From contig NZ_OY762929.1 of assembly GCF_963666675.1 (NCBI RefSeq), positions 2,976,001-3,040,000 of the forward strand: a DNA stretch of 64,000 nucleotides. Direction: 5' to 3'. Of this stretch, positions 26,018 through 35,733 are shown in pieces. This DNA is from an uncultured Desulfobacter sp. (GTDB lineage Bacteria; Desulfobacterota; Desulfobacteria; Desulfobacterales; Desulfobacteraceae). Under the pieces are notes generated by a model. That model made no database searches, was not told the origin of the DNA, and saw nothing but the letters and a program-made list of their open reading frames with translations. The first letter of the stretch is position 1. Each line of letters starts with the position of its first letter. A program made the translations under genes and the position numbers.

Positions 26018-27343
26018 TTAACCTGACTGCAACGCCTGCCGTTTTTTTTCCCAGACCAAGCGAATTTCATCATTGGCATCTTTTAAAGAGGCTTCAAATA
26101 TCTCGTCAGATAGATCCGTAAGGTTGAAGCTAAATTGGAAGGCGCCTTGAAATCGACGAAAAAAATCCTCCTCATTTTTGATTCGACCTTTTTTAACAGC
26201 CCATTTGTAAATATCTGTGCCGGGGTAAGGGGTTAACCGGCGGATATCTCTAGGTGAGGATTCATGTCCGTCAATAAGCGCCATCAATAACTCTTTGCTG
26301 GCATTTAGACTCTCTAAATTTTCTATAGGCTGCCCAAAAATCATAGGGGTCGTTACGTGAATTCCATGTCGCTTTGTACTTTCGACGGCCTGGTGTATTT
26401 GTCGAATCGTAGTCTTTTTATGCATATAATCCAATACCTGCTGATCCCCTGATTCGATACCGTATCCAATAGCTTCACACCCGGTCGATTTTAAAGCGAG
26501 AAGTTGTTCGTCATCTACGATGTTCACCCGACCGTTAATTCGATATCTAAATTTCAAATTGTTTTTTGCAAACGCATCACAAAGCGAAAGACACCGTTCT
26601 TTACTGGACATAAAAAGATCGTCATAAAACTGTATGAAAGTAATCCGGTAACGTTCCTGCAGCAAAGCAACCTCTTGTGCAACCCGTTCCGGGCTTCGAA
26701 ATCGAAATTTGTTGGTATGGAAACAAAAATTACACCGATACGGGCATCCCCGGGATGTCACCATTACCATATATCGATCTTCTTTTGTTGCAGGCGGCAA
26801 GGCAGTTTTCAAATAATCTTCCATGGGAAACGCATCCCATGCGGGCAAAGGACAACGGTCAAGATCTTCGTATATTTCTCCAGGGCCGGTTGAATATATT
26901 TCGTCATCAATTCGATAGTGAATGCCCTTTGTCGTAAAGGATTTCAAGTCGGATGGGTAGTGTGTCAGCAAATGGGGAAAAATTAATTCAGCCTCGCCAT
27001 CGACTGCAACATCTGCCCCGGTTTTACGTAACATGTATTCCGGGCAGGCACTGGGACCAGGTCCACCAATAATCACCTTTGATTCCGGTGCCGTATCATT
27101 AATCACCGCCATCAATTTCAGTACACGAGGCAAATTATCGAATAAAAATCCGAAGCTTATAAAATCATACCTTGATTTTGATAGTTTTTCTTTAATATCC
27201 TCAAGGTCCATTTGCTCTGCATCCATCAGTGCCAGTTCAGGGTAAATATCTGCTTGTCTCAAAGCGGCCACAACATATGCAAGTCCCAAATTAAAGAAAT
27301 AAATATTGTTTTGTGCTTTAAGCGATATGAGGAGAACTTTCAT
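26018..27343 (-). CDS. B12-binding-domain radical SAM protein
   Basis: 441 residues. The N-terminal cobalamin-binding domain is typical: GLAYVVAALRQ near 20, IIGGPGPSACPEYML near 91 and DGEAELIFPHLL near 115. The radical SAM ligands are C200-PYR-C204-NF-C207, with the barrel to about 380 (FIQFYDDLFM, GYGIESGDQQVL). GGAAAT precedes ATG 27343. Relatives include methyltransferases and hopanoid or antibiotic sugar modifiers. It is one of two B12-type radical SAM enzymes in the island; the substrate is unknown. Confidence 0.85.
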   Translation of the reverse strand: MKVLLISLKAQNNIYFFNLGLAYVVAALRQADIYPELALMDAEQMDLEDIKEKLSKSRYDFISFGFLFDNLPRVLKLMAVINDTAPESKVIIGGPGPSACPEYMLRKTGADVAVDGEAELIFPHLLTHYPSDLKSFTTKGIHYRIDDEIYSTGPGEIYEDLDRCPLPAWDAFPMEDYLKTALPPATKEDRYMVMVTSRGCPYRCNFCFHTNKFRFRSPERVAQEVALLQERYRITFIQFYDDLFMSSKERCLSLCDAFAKNNLKFRYRINGRVNIVDDEQLLALKSTGCEAIGYGIESGDQQVLDYMHKKTTIRQIHQAVESTKRHGIHVTTPMIFGQPIENLESLNASKELLMALIDGHESSPRDIRRLTPYPGTDIYKWAVKKGRIKNEEDFFRRFQGAFQFSFNLTDLSDEIFEASLKDANDEIRLVWEKKRQALQSG

Positions 27344-27388
27344 TGTATTTCCTTTGTGTTGCAGCAGAAAGGCATGGCTGTTTAAAAT

Positions 27389-28915
27389 TTACTTGAGAAG
27401 TGATCGAATGGCGGTTTCCATCTGTTCCCGGTCCACGGATCGACTGTTGCCAATAATCCCCACGGCAAGTCCACCCATAAGATTGCCTAAAAAAGCTAAA
27501 ATTTCCAAATCGACTCCTGCACAGGCAGCCGGCGCGGTAACAGCAAGCAACGCATCCCCTGCGCCCACCCTGTCCACTGCATCAAGGTTGAATGCAGGCG
27601 CTTCAACAAGTCCTCGTTCTTTTTCATACACAATACAGCCTTTTTTACCCTGGGTTACAGTCATGCATTTTGCGTTGACAGCTTGAGTTAATGAGGCGAT
27701 GGAAGAACGCACATTGCAATTATAATCACGCAACTCCGCTTTAAATTCGTTTTGTGCAATGCAACCGTAATCCATGCGTTGGTATCGACTGATGGTATGC
27801 AGTCCCCTGTTTCCTGCGTTGGCCTGGGTGTTTACGGCCAAAAATGGGGACTGATCGCTAAGTATCTCTCGATGCCGCGCGCTGATGCAGCCATGCCCGT
27901 AATCGGATGCAACAACCAGGTCACAATTTTTCATAAGATCCCGGGTTAAGCCTATGAATTCGGCATCGTCCTTTTCCGCCAGTTCATGATCGTCCATGAT
28001 ATAAATTTCTAAAAATTTTTTCAGGCTATAAGCATCAACAAAACGGCGTTTGACGGTTGTGGGCTTGCCCGCCCGCGGGAATAGAACAGGATGAACATTG
28101 GGATGAAATTTTGAATTGACAAATGATGCGTATTCGTCGCTGTCACCAACCACGCCAATAAAATCAACGCGGTCAACAAAATGCGCCATGTGATTTGCAA
28201 CGGCGACAGCTCCGCCTGCATATGTTTCTGTCCGACGATGTTGAATGGCCAAGACCGAATCTTTTGAAGAAACGCCCAAACCGTCACAAAAATGATAATC
28301 ATCGACGATTACATCGCCTACTACCAAAGCCCGAATCGATCGTATTTGTTCCAAAACCGTTGCCACGCCGTCTATTCCAATGCGGTCACGAAAATTCAGC
28401 AAATAACTTTTGACGGATTCAGGCAGAGGAGAAAAATAACGGTTAATCAAAGTGGTGGAGCTATATACGGGACCGGAGGTAATTACCAACTCGCCGCCGA
28501 TCCGTTTTACGGCATCCGCTTCCAGCCCCAGTTTTCCTGTCAGATCATCGTCTACACTTTTAAAATCAGCTCCTTTTGCATAGACATCGGGTTTAATCAG
28601 CTCAATCGTCTCAACGGCGGTGGGCCATTCATTGATTGCAACAAAATCAACCATGCTCATGGCAGCGATTGTTTCAGCCCGCACACTCTCTGTAAATTTG
28701 GGGCGAAACGGGCCCTTGTCTACAAAACGGTCCGGGGATACGGTGACCACCAGCAGATCGCCCATACCGGCCGCTTCTTTCAAATAATGCAAATGCCCTG
28801 CATGGAAGAGGTCAAAACATCCATGGCAAAGAACGACGCGTTTGCCCTCACGCACGGAATCCAATCGCGAAGTCAATTCATCCAAGTTATAAATTTTAGT
28901 TATCTCTTTGCTCAT
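27389..28915 (-). CDS. Bifunctional nucleotidyltransferase-PfkB kinase, HldE-like with reversed domain order
   Basis: 508 residues. Residues about 20-150 form a cytidylyltransferase-like domain (CHGCFDLFHAGHLHYLKEA, the HxGH motif, and later YAKGADF). Residues about 190-505 form a PfkB/ribokinase domain (VVGDVIVDDYHFCDG, GAVAVANHM, DRVGAGDALLA). Standard HldE (RfaE) has the kinase first and the transferase last. Together with the GmhA-like isomerase it could phosphorylate and activate a heptose 7-phosphate to an NDP-heptose. ATG 28915 has AGGACG upstream. Confidence 0.8.
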   Translation of the reverse strand: MSKEITKIYNLDELTSRLDSVREGKRVVLCHGCFDLFHAGHLHYLKEAAGMGDLLVVTVSPDRFVDKGPFRPKFTESVRAETIAAMSMVDFVAINEWPTAVETIELIKPDVYAKGADFKSVDDDLTGKLGLEADAVKRIGGELVITSGPVYSSTTLINRYFSPLPESVKSYLLNFRDRIGIDGVATVLEQIRSIRALVVGDVIVDDYHFCDGLGVSSKDSVLAIQHRRTETYAGGAVAVANHMAHFVDRVDFIGVVGDSDEYASFVNSKFHPNVHPVLFPRAGKPTTVKRRFVDAYSLKKFLEIYIMDDHELAEKDDAEFIGLTRDLMKNCDLVVASDYGHGCISARHREILSDQSPFLAVNTQANAGNRGLHTISRYQRMDYGCIAQNEFKAELRDYNCNVRSSIASLTQAVNAKCMTVTQGKKGCIVYEKERGLVEAPAFNLDAVDRVGAGDALLAVTAPAACAGVDLEILAFLGNLMGGLAVGIIGNSRSVDREQMETAIRSLLK

Positions 28916-28953
28916 ATGACGTCCTTATTGCCTGTCAGTATTTATTTGTGCAT

Positions 28954-30138
28954 CTAAATAAATTTAAATGTCATACTGTCGTTGCAGATAACATGTTCAA
29001 AAATTTGATTGTGCGGTTGATAGGTGCAGCGGGGACAATCCTTCAAACGAATCGCTTTTTTTATTTCCCAGTGTTCGGTGCTACCCCATAATTTTTTAAA
29101 TTGATTAAAGGATGAAATAGGACCGGAAAATTCCAGGCGATCATCACCCCTTCGATCACAACAAAGGCTGACGCAAAAATCCTCGTCAAATTTAGTTCGC
29201 GGCGGCATGAAGACGCATGTCATAAAAACAGCGCTACAGGCGGAAAAAAAATTAGCCCGATTTAAATCCTCATCAAATTTGTGTGTAATACCGTAAACAC
29301 CAAAATTGTCATCCTCCAAGTGCCTGGCCTGCTCAATCTGCTCACTGAAAATCGTTTTGTCTGATGCAGCGAACAGGCTTTTTTTATCTTGATCCAGGCG
29401 GTCCCATGGGACGCCGGCGGGCCTGACATGAAAGTTTTTGCATCCAAGCTCTTTGGCCAATGAGGCCGCAGGGTAGAGATCGGAGACATTTCCGTTGAAT
29501 AGAAGGTATTTATAACTTACCCCGTATCCAGGTCTATTTGTGCCCAGCCTGCATTTGCGACCACGGATATAATCGTTGAGCATCTGGATATTTTCACAGA
29601 CGCGGTAAAAATAATCTTTGCCTTTTAGCGTGTGAAACACCTTTGCACTGCCGGCATCGACCGATACGCCGACCCAAGTGCACAGAGACAGTGCCTCTAT
29701 ATGTTCTTGAATCACTGTGCCGTTGGTCACAACGCCAACCTCTACCCCGTTGGCAACACATGCTTCAATGAAAGCGCTAATATCCGGATGCAGCAGGGGT
29801 TCCCCTCCGCCGGCAATGCAAACGGCTTCAACACCCGCCGGCCATTCAGGGCTTCCCTGCCATTTTTTTAGCTGCCGGGGCAAGTCAAGAAGGGCCTCTT
29901 TTGAAATCCGGTCATGGCGATGACGAAGGATATGGCCGGCATTGCACCAACTGCATGACAGATTGCAGGAATTAATTGGATCAACAGTTACCAAACCCGG
30001 TTGCGGAATCGGATCGCCTTGGCGAATTAACCGCCAGCGATACACCTGTGCCAGCAATTTATAGCTGTTGAAAGGATTCCATTTTTTTGCAGGAGACCAT
30101 TCAAGGGCTATTCCAGGAGATAATGCGTCTTTACTCAT
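28954..30138 (-). CDS. Radical SAM protein
   Basis: 394 residues from ATG 30138, 1 bp after the upstream stop; an in-frame TTG at 30150 is possible but adds nothing. The cluster ligands are C58-NLS-C62-SW-C65, with AGGGEPLLHPDI near 110. Near the C-terminus, CSAVFMTCVF, CVSLCCDRRG and CPRC resemble a SPASM-like site. It precedes the HldE-like gene by 38 bp. It probably modifies a sugar or lipid carrier intermediate. Confidence 0.8.
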   Translation of the reverse strand: MSKDALSPGIALEWSPAKKWNPFNSYKLLAQVYRWRLIRQGDPIPQPGLVTVDPINSCNLSCSWCNAGHILRHRHDRISKEALLDLPRQLKKWQGSPEWPAGVEAVCIAGGGEPLLHPDISAFIEACVANGVEVGVVTNGTVIQEHIEALSLCTWVGVSVDAGSAKVFHTLKGKDYFYRVCENIQMLNDYIRGRKCRLGTNRPGYGVSYKYLLFNGNVSDLYPAASLAKELGCKNFHVRPAGVPWDRLDQDKKSLFAASDKTIFSEQIEQARHLEDDNFGVYGITHKFDEDLNRANFFSACSAVFMTCVFMPPRTKFDEDFCVSLCCDRRGDDRLEFSGPISSFNQFKKLWGSTEHWEIKKAIRLKDCPRCTYQPHNQIFEHVICNDSMTFKFI

Positions 30139-30139
30139 C

Positions 30140-31708
30140 TTATTTTTCAAGAGCTATCTTCTCTTTCAATTGTTTCTTTTTTTTACCTATCAGCGGGTCG
30201 GCCTGATTATCGGCGGCAATTCGCCTTAAAGCCTTGAGGGCGCCAACATGGTCCCCCATATACTTGCGAACATCGCTCAACGAGATAAAAAATTGGGTTT
30301 CTTCCGGTGCCGTGTTCGTCAAGTTCTGCAGCAATTGATGGGCGCGTTCATAGTTTCCTAGTGCCGCACAACTTCCTGCAGCCAAATGCCGGGCCTCAAG
30401 GTTTTCCTCCGGCAGGCTTAAAAACAAATCGATGGCCTCTTCGTGGCGCCCGATTATTTTTAACCGTTTGGCAAACCCAAAGGGATCAGACTGCACATAA
30501 AAAGGAGCGCGTTGGGCAAACTCATCAAGCAGGTGGGATGCTTGTTCCAAATCACCCGTTTCTGCCAGCACCTCCACAAGATCTCCAAGGCGATCAAATT
30601 CGAACCGTTCCTCTTCATAACATTGGTGAAAATAATCTTTGGCTGTTTCCAAGTCACCGGACAACCGGGCAAGACGCCCTAAACGACGTAATGAACAGGT
30701 TTTCTCCAAATTCGACCGGTGGGTTTTAAAAAACACGTTTACAGCGTCTTTGCCGTCAATCTTATACATCACTTCGCCCAGTTCGGCAGCAACTTCGGCG
30801 TCATATGGATCAGTTTCATGGCACCATTTAAGCACCCTCAACGCAGCTGCTAAATGACCTGAAATCGAGAGGTGTCGTCCCAGATGTTTTCCTTCCTTGC
30901 TGAAACCGTGAAAGCCGCTTTCGAACTCATTGGGAAATAATCTGTCCGGCAAATCAAGCGCCCGCCACAACAATTGCAGAAAATAAGTTTGACGAGAAGA
31001 ATTACCGTAAACCGGGGAAACTGCCAAGCAGACTATTTCCTGTTCGTTGAAAAAATTTTGGGACATGGTTTTAAGTGTATTTACAGCCTGGGACCACCGC
31101 TGTGATGCATTGCGGTAGGTATGAATTTGTTCGGACAGAGTTCCAATAACGGTACCGGTCTCTTCCACAAAGTCGCACCCCGGCACGTCTTTACAATCAC
31201 GATCTCGAATTTCCACCCCGATGGTTTTAGAACAGTGAATCTCCCCGCAATTGGAAAAAAAAGCATATAAGTAGAGAGCAACCGCGTCACGGCCGACCTC
31301 AAACGGAAGAGGAAATATCCTCTCCACACCGTTACGGGATACCATGATACCCGAAAGATCCGGGAACCCGGCAGGGATTCCGGTTATCCCAAGACGCTGA
31401 ACAAACCTGTCGCTTAAAAGTCTGGGAGACGGTTTGGGCCTTCCATCTCGAACCCGGACAATCCCCATTGTAGTTCTCATATGACTTGCGAAGACCAATC
31501 CGGCCCTAAAAAAATCATCTCCGGCATGTGCAAATGCAAGTATATTGTTCTTTGTAAGTGTTACGGCCTTGTTCAATATCGTGCTGTAAGAGGCTCCAGG
31601 TAAATGAATACAGGATACCTGTCCCAATTTTTTAAGCCGCTCAAATAGCCTATCCGGATCAGCAAATGGAGAGTTAACGGCGATCACAAGTTCAACGGGG
31701 CGTCTCAT
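30140..31708 (-). CDS. GT2-like glycosyltransferase with C-terminal TPR array; 5' end unresolved
   Basis: 522 residues from ATG 31708, but the reading frame stays open 38 codons further to 31822 and that stretch encodes VPVSVILTAESDD, the first strand of a GT2 fold, so the ATG cuts into the domain. No ATG, GTG, TTG or CTG codon occurs in the extension. It opens within the AAAAGGGGGG run that ends the upstream gene. Residues after about 280 are TPR-like helical repeats (GDLETAKDYFHQ, GNYERAHQLLQN, DHVGALKALRR). See the finding on the missing start. Confidence 0.7.
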   Translation of the reverse strand: MRRPVELVIAVNSPFADPDRLFERLKKLGQVSCIHLPGASYSTILNKAVTLTKNNILAFAHAGDDFFRAGLVFASHMRTTMGIVRVRDGRPKPSPRLLSDRFVQRLGITGIPAGFPDLSGIMVSRNGVERIFPLPFEVGRDAVALYLYAFFSNCGEIHCSKTIGVEIRDRDCKDVPGCDFVEETGTVIGTLSEQIHTYRNASQRWSQAVNTLKTMSQNFFNEQEIVCLAVSPVYGNSSRQTYFLQLLWRALDLPDRLFPNEFESGFHGFSKEGKHLGRHLSISGHLAAALRVLKWCHETDPYDAEVAAELGEVMYKIDGKDAVNVFFKTHRSNLEKTCSLRRLGRLARLSGDLETAKDYFHQCYEEERFEFDRLGDLVEVLAETGDLEQASHLLDEFAQRAPFYVQSDPFGFAKRLKIIGRHEEAIDLFLSLPEENLEARHLAAGSCAALGNYERAHQLLQNLTNTAPEETQFFISLSDVRKYMGDHVGALKALRRIAADNQADPLIGKKKKQLKEKIALEK

Positions 31709-31805
31709 TCGAAGTATTTTTGAAGCCGTCTGCCATAAGGAGATATCATCGGATTCTGCTGTTAAAATGACAGAAACAGGTACCGGCTGTTGAAAAAGTC
31801 TGATA

Positions 31806-32939
31806 TCACCCCCCTTTTCTATTCATATTTTGGGCGTTTTCGATATCCGTTGAAAGAGAAATAAAGGCCTGCTCAAGACGTTTAAAATCGATTCCGCCGT
31901 ACAGCCTTCTCTGGAAACGGGTAGTGAAGGGATAAACCTGGCCGATTTTGACAAAATACACTTCAGATAGAGGGAAATATTGATCGTATAATTCCAGATA
32001 GGGCGCATCGGAAAGCCAACCGAAACACATTGGCCCACTGTTGGGGAAAATCGTTAAAAACGCGGCTTCAACCAAGGCTAAATCTTCAAGTAATGTATCA
32101 AAATAGTCCTTGGAAAAATATACACCATCGATCTCACGAAACTCTTCAACAATCTCCTGTTTAGATCCGATACCAATGAAAACGAATTCTTTGTTGGCGG
32201 TGTATTGTCGAATCAATTGTTCCAATACGACAGCATTGGAATTGCGTCTCGCGCAAAAATCATCCCGATTTCGAATTTGAAAGACCACAGGCTTTGCCGG
32301 ATAAATTTTTTCTTTAAGAAAAACCGTAATCTTTTCCCGGACGTCTTTTGGACATTTCAACTTGGGATATGTCCCTGTCCGATCAATGCAGTCCGTAATA
32401 TACCGAACATCATAGGGTAAGCGAGGCAGTATAAAGGCTTCGGGTGACATTGAGCGGGATGCTGCGTAAAAATCCCGCAGATACGGATCAAAGCCCTTTG
32501 TGTCAGAAAAAAATGGGGGGAAAATGTGATATTGTCCTGCCATTCGCCGCAAAAAACTTCGAAATTGACCGGATTTATCAAAACGAAATACAGCCCCTTT
32601 TCTCGGGGAGATATCACACAACGAGATGATGTTGTCCTTAAGCACCCTGCTCTTTTTAAATTTAAGACTACCGGCATTGATGTGCGAGGGATCGTCAATG
32701 AATGCATAGTCCACTTGTTCAAGTTCCAGTCGATGGCATTGGGCCAAGGCACTTGCCTGGAAGAGGATTGCATCCCCGATAACACCCGAATATTCGTTAA
32801 AATCCCAGACCGCAAGCAACCGACGTTTATTCGGAGGGTTTAAAAGCAGTCGAGCTGATTTGAACAAGCCCTGAAACCAGGGCGCGGTGAGCAACTTACG
32901 CCGAAATGAGAAAGAAAATTGACGCCGGTAATCGGTCAT
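31806..32939 (-). CDS. Unrecognised protein, possible GT-B-like glycosyltransferase
   Basis: 377 residues from ATG 32939, placed 22 bp after the upstream stop. A longer frame from a TTG at 33017 would overlap the radical SAM gene by 56 bp. I do not recognise the family firmly. The second half (KPVVFQIRNRDDF, then EFVFIGIGSKQEIVEEF and TIFPNSGPMCFGW) has the look of a GT-B donor domain or the PssK/heptosyltransferase-like group. It ends in a run of six G just before TGA. No clear Shine-Dalgarno is seen. Confidence 0.55.
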   Translation of the reverse strand: MTDYRRQFSFSFRRKLLTAPWFQGLFKSARLLLNPPNKRRLLAVWDFNEYSGVIGDAILFQASALAQCHRLELEQVDYAFIDDPSHINAGSLKFKKSRVLKDNIISLCDISPRKGAVFRFDKSGQFRSFLRRMAGQYHIFPPFFSDTKGFDPYLRDFYAASRSMSPEAFILPRLPYDVRYITDCIDRTGTYPKLKCPKDVREKITVFLKEKIYPAKPVVFQIRNRDDFCARRNSNAVVLEQLIRQYTANKEFVFIGIGSKQEIVEEFREIDGVYFSKDYFDTLLEDLALVEAAFLTIFPNSGPMCFGWLSDAPYLELYDQYFPLSEVYFVKIGQVYPFTTRFQRRLYGGIDFKRLEQAFISLSTDIENAQNMNRKGG

Positions 32940-32961
32940 TTGTTTTGAGCACGGTTTGATT

Positions 32962-33963
32962 CTATTGTATTCCGGATCCCAAAGAAATAGTTTCCCAAGG
33001 GGTAATGGGAACGTCAATCATGCTGTTTGCTCCCAGTTTACTCAAAAAATCGTCGGAAAGATCAAATACGGTTTTAGCCCTGTCCTCAAATTGAAGAAGA
33101 ATCCCATGGTCTTGAATGAGCTGCCGTTTTGCATACAGGCATTCCCTGAGTCGTTTTCCTGTCCGGTCAAATATTTTTTGCCAATAATTATAAGGACCAT
33201 CCATTTGAATGGATTGATCCGTCATGCCTGCATACGCAAGAACAATTCCATAGGGCTTCAGTGGCAGTGCCCACTCATAAAAAAGCGCAACTTCGTGAAG
33301 ATTCAGCGGTGTGATCAGAAACTTAATCGTAATCAGTGTATTCTTTCCAAAAATCAGACTTTCCACAAAATTTCGGGTTTGATGAAGATCAAGCCCCATG
33401 ATGCGATTGTAGGTCTCTGGCTGGAAACCGACAAAAGAAACCGTCACGCTGCGAAATAAATGTTCAACAACCGGTTTCATCTCAATAGGTACCGAAGCAT
33501 TGGTTACGACCGTAAACCAGGTTTCCGGAAGTTTTTCCTTCTCTTTTTCCAGCCATTGCATGGTCTTTTTCTGGATTAAAATTTCGCCGCCCTGGACCTC
33601 CAGCACTTCCGGCTGCATCTGGTTCAGTAGTTGTGATAACGGTTCATACAGGTCATAGCTCCCATTCCAGCCTGGTGAGCCTGCACTGCACATGGCACAT
33701 TGGGCCTGACACGCAAGAGAAAGCTCTAAGTTAAGCTTTTGACATCTAATCGTCTCACCTTGGTAGGGTCTTCGAAAAATATATCGTGCACACTGACACG
33801 CTTGGTACATGGATTCAATTTTGGTCTTCAAATCCGAATCGGTGATGTGGCCGATTTGAAAGCTCGGATCACCCCATTTCCTGCAGCACGGATAAACATC
33901 ACCATTGTATCGAACAAATAGTTCTTCAAGGTTGCACGGGCGCTCTTTTTTTTTGTATTTCAT
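32962..33963 (-). CDS. Radical SAM protein with SPASM-like cysteines placed N-terminally
   Basis: 333 residues. The SAM cluster ligands are C85-QAQ-C89-AM-C92. The first 80 residues carry C10, C26-C27 and C56/C58 in the context VRYNGDVYPCCRKW ... IGHI, which is the pattern normally found after the barrel in SPASM proteins (V-x-x-x-G-x-x-x-x-C then G-N/H-I). EVQGGEILIQKK near 138 is the SAM-contact loop. Start ATG 33963 overlaps the SGNH hydrolase stop (ATGA). Substrate unknown. Confidence 0.8.
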   Translation of the reverse strand: MKYKKKERPCNLEELFVRYNGDVYPCCRKWGDPSFQIGHITDSDLKTKIESMYQACQCARYIFRRPYQGETIRCQKLNLELSLACQAQCAMCSAGSPGWNGSYDLYEPLSQLLNQMQPEVLEVQGGEILIQKKTMQWLEKEKEKLPETWFTVVTNASVPIEMKPVVEHLFRSVTVSFVGFQPETYNRIMGLDLHQTRNFVESLIFGKNTLITIKFLITPLNLHEVALFYEWALPLKPYGIVLAYAGMTDQSIQMDGPYNYWQKIFDRTGKRLRECLYAKRQLIQDHGILLQFEDRAKTVFDLSDDFLSKLGANSMIDVPITPWETISLGSGIQ

Positions 33964-35687
33964 GACTTATTTTCTTTAAAATTTTTATCCGCCCCTTTGT
34001 CGATCTTCAGCCCTGGGACAACGGCGCCAACATACGGGTATGTAACGAAGGTTGTATATTGGCCGGGTTTAACAGTTTGAAAATTTAAATCGTTCCAAGT
34101 TAAATGATTCACTCGGTACTGGGCAGATACGAGTTGAAAAAGTTTAGGCTTTGACATTATGTCAAGTGAGAATGCTTTTGGCAGGGGATAATCGAAATAT
34201 ATATGCTGAATCTTTGGACGATGATCTACAAAGGCCAATTCACTTAACTGGGTAGATATGTCATAATACCCGCAAAGTTTTCCCACAACGTAAAAGGGTT
34301 CCTGACACGGATGGACAACTAAAGTCAATTTTATTTTAAGATTGAGAGAATCTTCAATATTTATATCTTGGGGTTCCAACCGCTCTGATGCCCGGCAAAC
34401 ACCGGTTCGGGATAAAATATCACTTAAATATCGTCTTTCTGTCTGTATTCGAGGTAATAAACCTTGGCACTCCTGGGCGCCGCCATTCTTATTAAACTGT
34501 CTAATTTGGATGAACAATTCCTCAAGACGTTCCAAATACCATAACGCCATATTTACAAATACAGACGCCTTTGAGGAACCTTTTAATTGCTTTTTGATAA
34601 CAAGCAACGCACTTTTGTAATCGTCAAGGGATTTAGGGTCGTCCTCTTTTGGCGGAATATATCGAAAGTCTTTGAGTTGAAGAAATTCAATATCTCCATT
34701 TTTCCGGGATGACCGGGCAATGCGCAAGGACTTTTCGATATCACAAATCGTTTGCCGCAAAACATCCCAGCGAAGGGGTTCCGACTGTTCCAGATCCAGA
34801 ATGGCTTTTTCAAAAACCTGCATCTGTCGAGTATTCAAAATTTTGGCGGCCATTGTCTGCCAATCTTCTTGCGTATTCTGCCAGTCTTTGGCCAGCCATC
34901 CCCCATCCCTTTTGTAACGGCAGTAGTGTTGAATTTCAATGAGGTTTGAAAGATCGGTACCACAGGTTTCTGGAACTGAGCATACTTGCGTGGTTTCAGT
35001 ATTTCGAGAGATAAAACCGTGCCGACCCAGAAAACGCGCAATATTCATTGCGCTGGCCATATGCAGAAAAGCCGATGGATGATGATCGGTTTCCGTCGCC
35101 CATTGTCGTCTGTCCGGCAGCCAATCTAATTGATCCAACGCGCATAGGTATGGAATTCTTTTTTCTTTGCATATTGCAGCAAGCATTTTTTGACTGTTTT
35201 CAGTTACATCATATCGCTGGTACAAAGAATGATACACAATAAGTGGTATGCTGCGGTCCTTGAGCGCTTCTTGAATATAAGTTAATGCGTCATCGTATAG
35301 CCGGCCGTATACGTTATCTGATTGCCAGGTTGTCTCGTAAGATGCTTTGGGTGAATTAAAATTTTCCCGCCACATTTGAACTTCCGCATCATTTAAGCAT
35401 TGGTTCAGCAAAATCAGGTCAAAGTCATATGCGCGGCTAAAGTGATCAATCAGAGGAACCATATCGTGAATAGACAATCCGCCTTTAGATAAATTGATCA
35501 CCTGAAAATATGGGGCAGCCAGGGACTTATTGAGAACCTGCTCAAGAAATGCCGGAAGCGTTTCATGGGCGGCAACGCCCTGGCCGTATACGTAAGAGTC
35601 TCCAACCACTCCGATCCGAAAGCATCCTTTGGGTTTTTCAAACGTATATTCCCTACAACGAAAGCTGTGATATAATGTAGAAGTCAT
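33960..35687 (-). CDS. SGNH/GDSL hydrolase-like protein
   Basis: 575 residues. The N-terminal 240 are SGNH-like: VVGDSYVYGQGV near 27 (nucleophile Ser block), NLSKGGLSIHD near 65, LLNQCLND near 93, and TETDHHPSAFLHMA near 197 (catalytic Asp-x-x-His). The remaining 330 residues are helical and then beta-rich and unrecognised. It could deacylate or acylate the glycan. There is no signal peptide, so it appears cytoplasmic. It lies between the 77-residue protein and a radical SAM gene. Confidence 0.7.
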   Translation of the reverse strand: MTSTLYHSFRCREYTFEKPKGCFRIGVVGDSYVYGQGVAAHETLPAFLEQVLNKSLAAPYFQVINLSKGGLSIHDMVPLIDHFSRAYDFDLILLNQCLNDAEVQMWRENFNSPKASYETTWQSDNVYGRLYDDALTYIQEALKDRSIPLIVYHSLYQRYDVTENSQKMLAAICKEKRIPYLCALDQLDWLPDRRQWATETDHHPSAFLHMASAMNIARFLGRHGFISRNTETTQVCSVPETCGTDLSNLIEIQHYCRYKRDGGWLAKDWQNTQEDWQTMAAKILNTRQMQVFEKAILDLEQSEPLRWDVLRQTICDIEKSLRIARSSRKNGDIEFLQLKDFRYIPPKEDDPKSLDDYKSALLVIKKQLKGSSKASVFVNMALWYLERLEELFIQIRQFNKNGGAQECQGLLPRIQTERRYLSDILSRTGVCRASERLEPQDINIEDSLNLKIKLTLVVHPCQEPFYVVGKLCGYYDISTQLSELAFVDHRPKIQHIYFDYPLPKAFSLDIMSKPKLFQLVSAQYRVNHLTWNDLNFQTVKPGQYTTFVTYPYVGAVVPGLKIDKGADKNFKENKS

Positions 35688-35733
35688 TATTTCCCTTTTG
35701 CGATATAGTGATCAAAACGCCAATGCTTCATCA

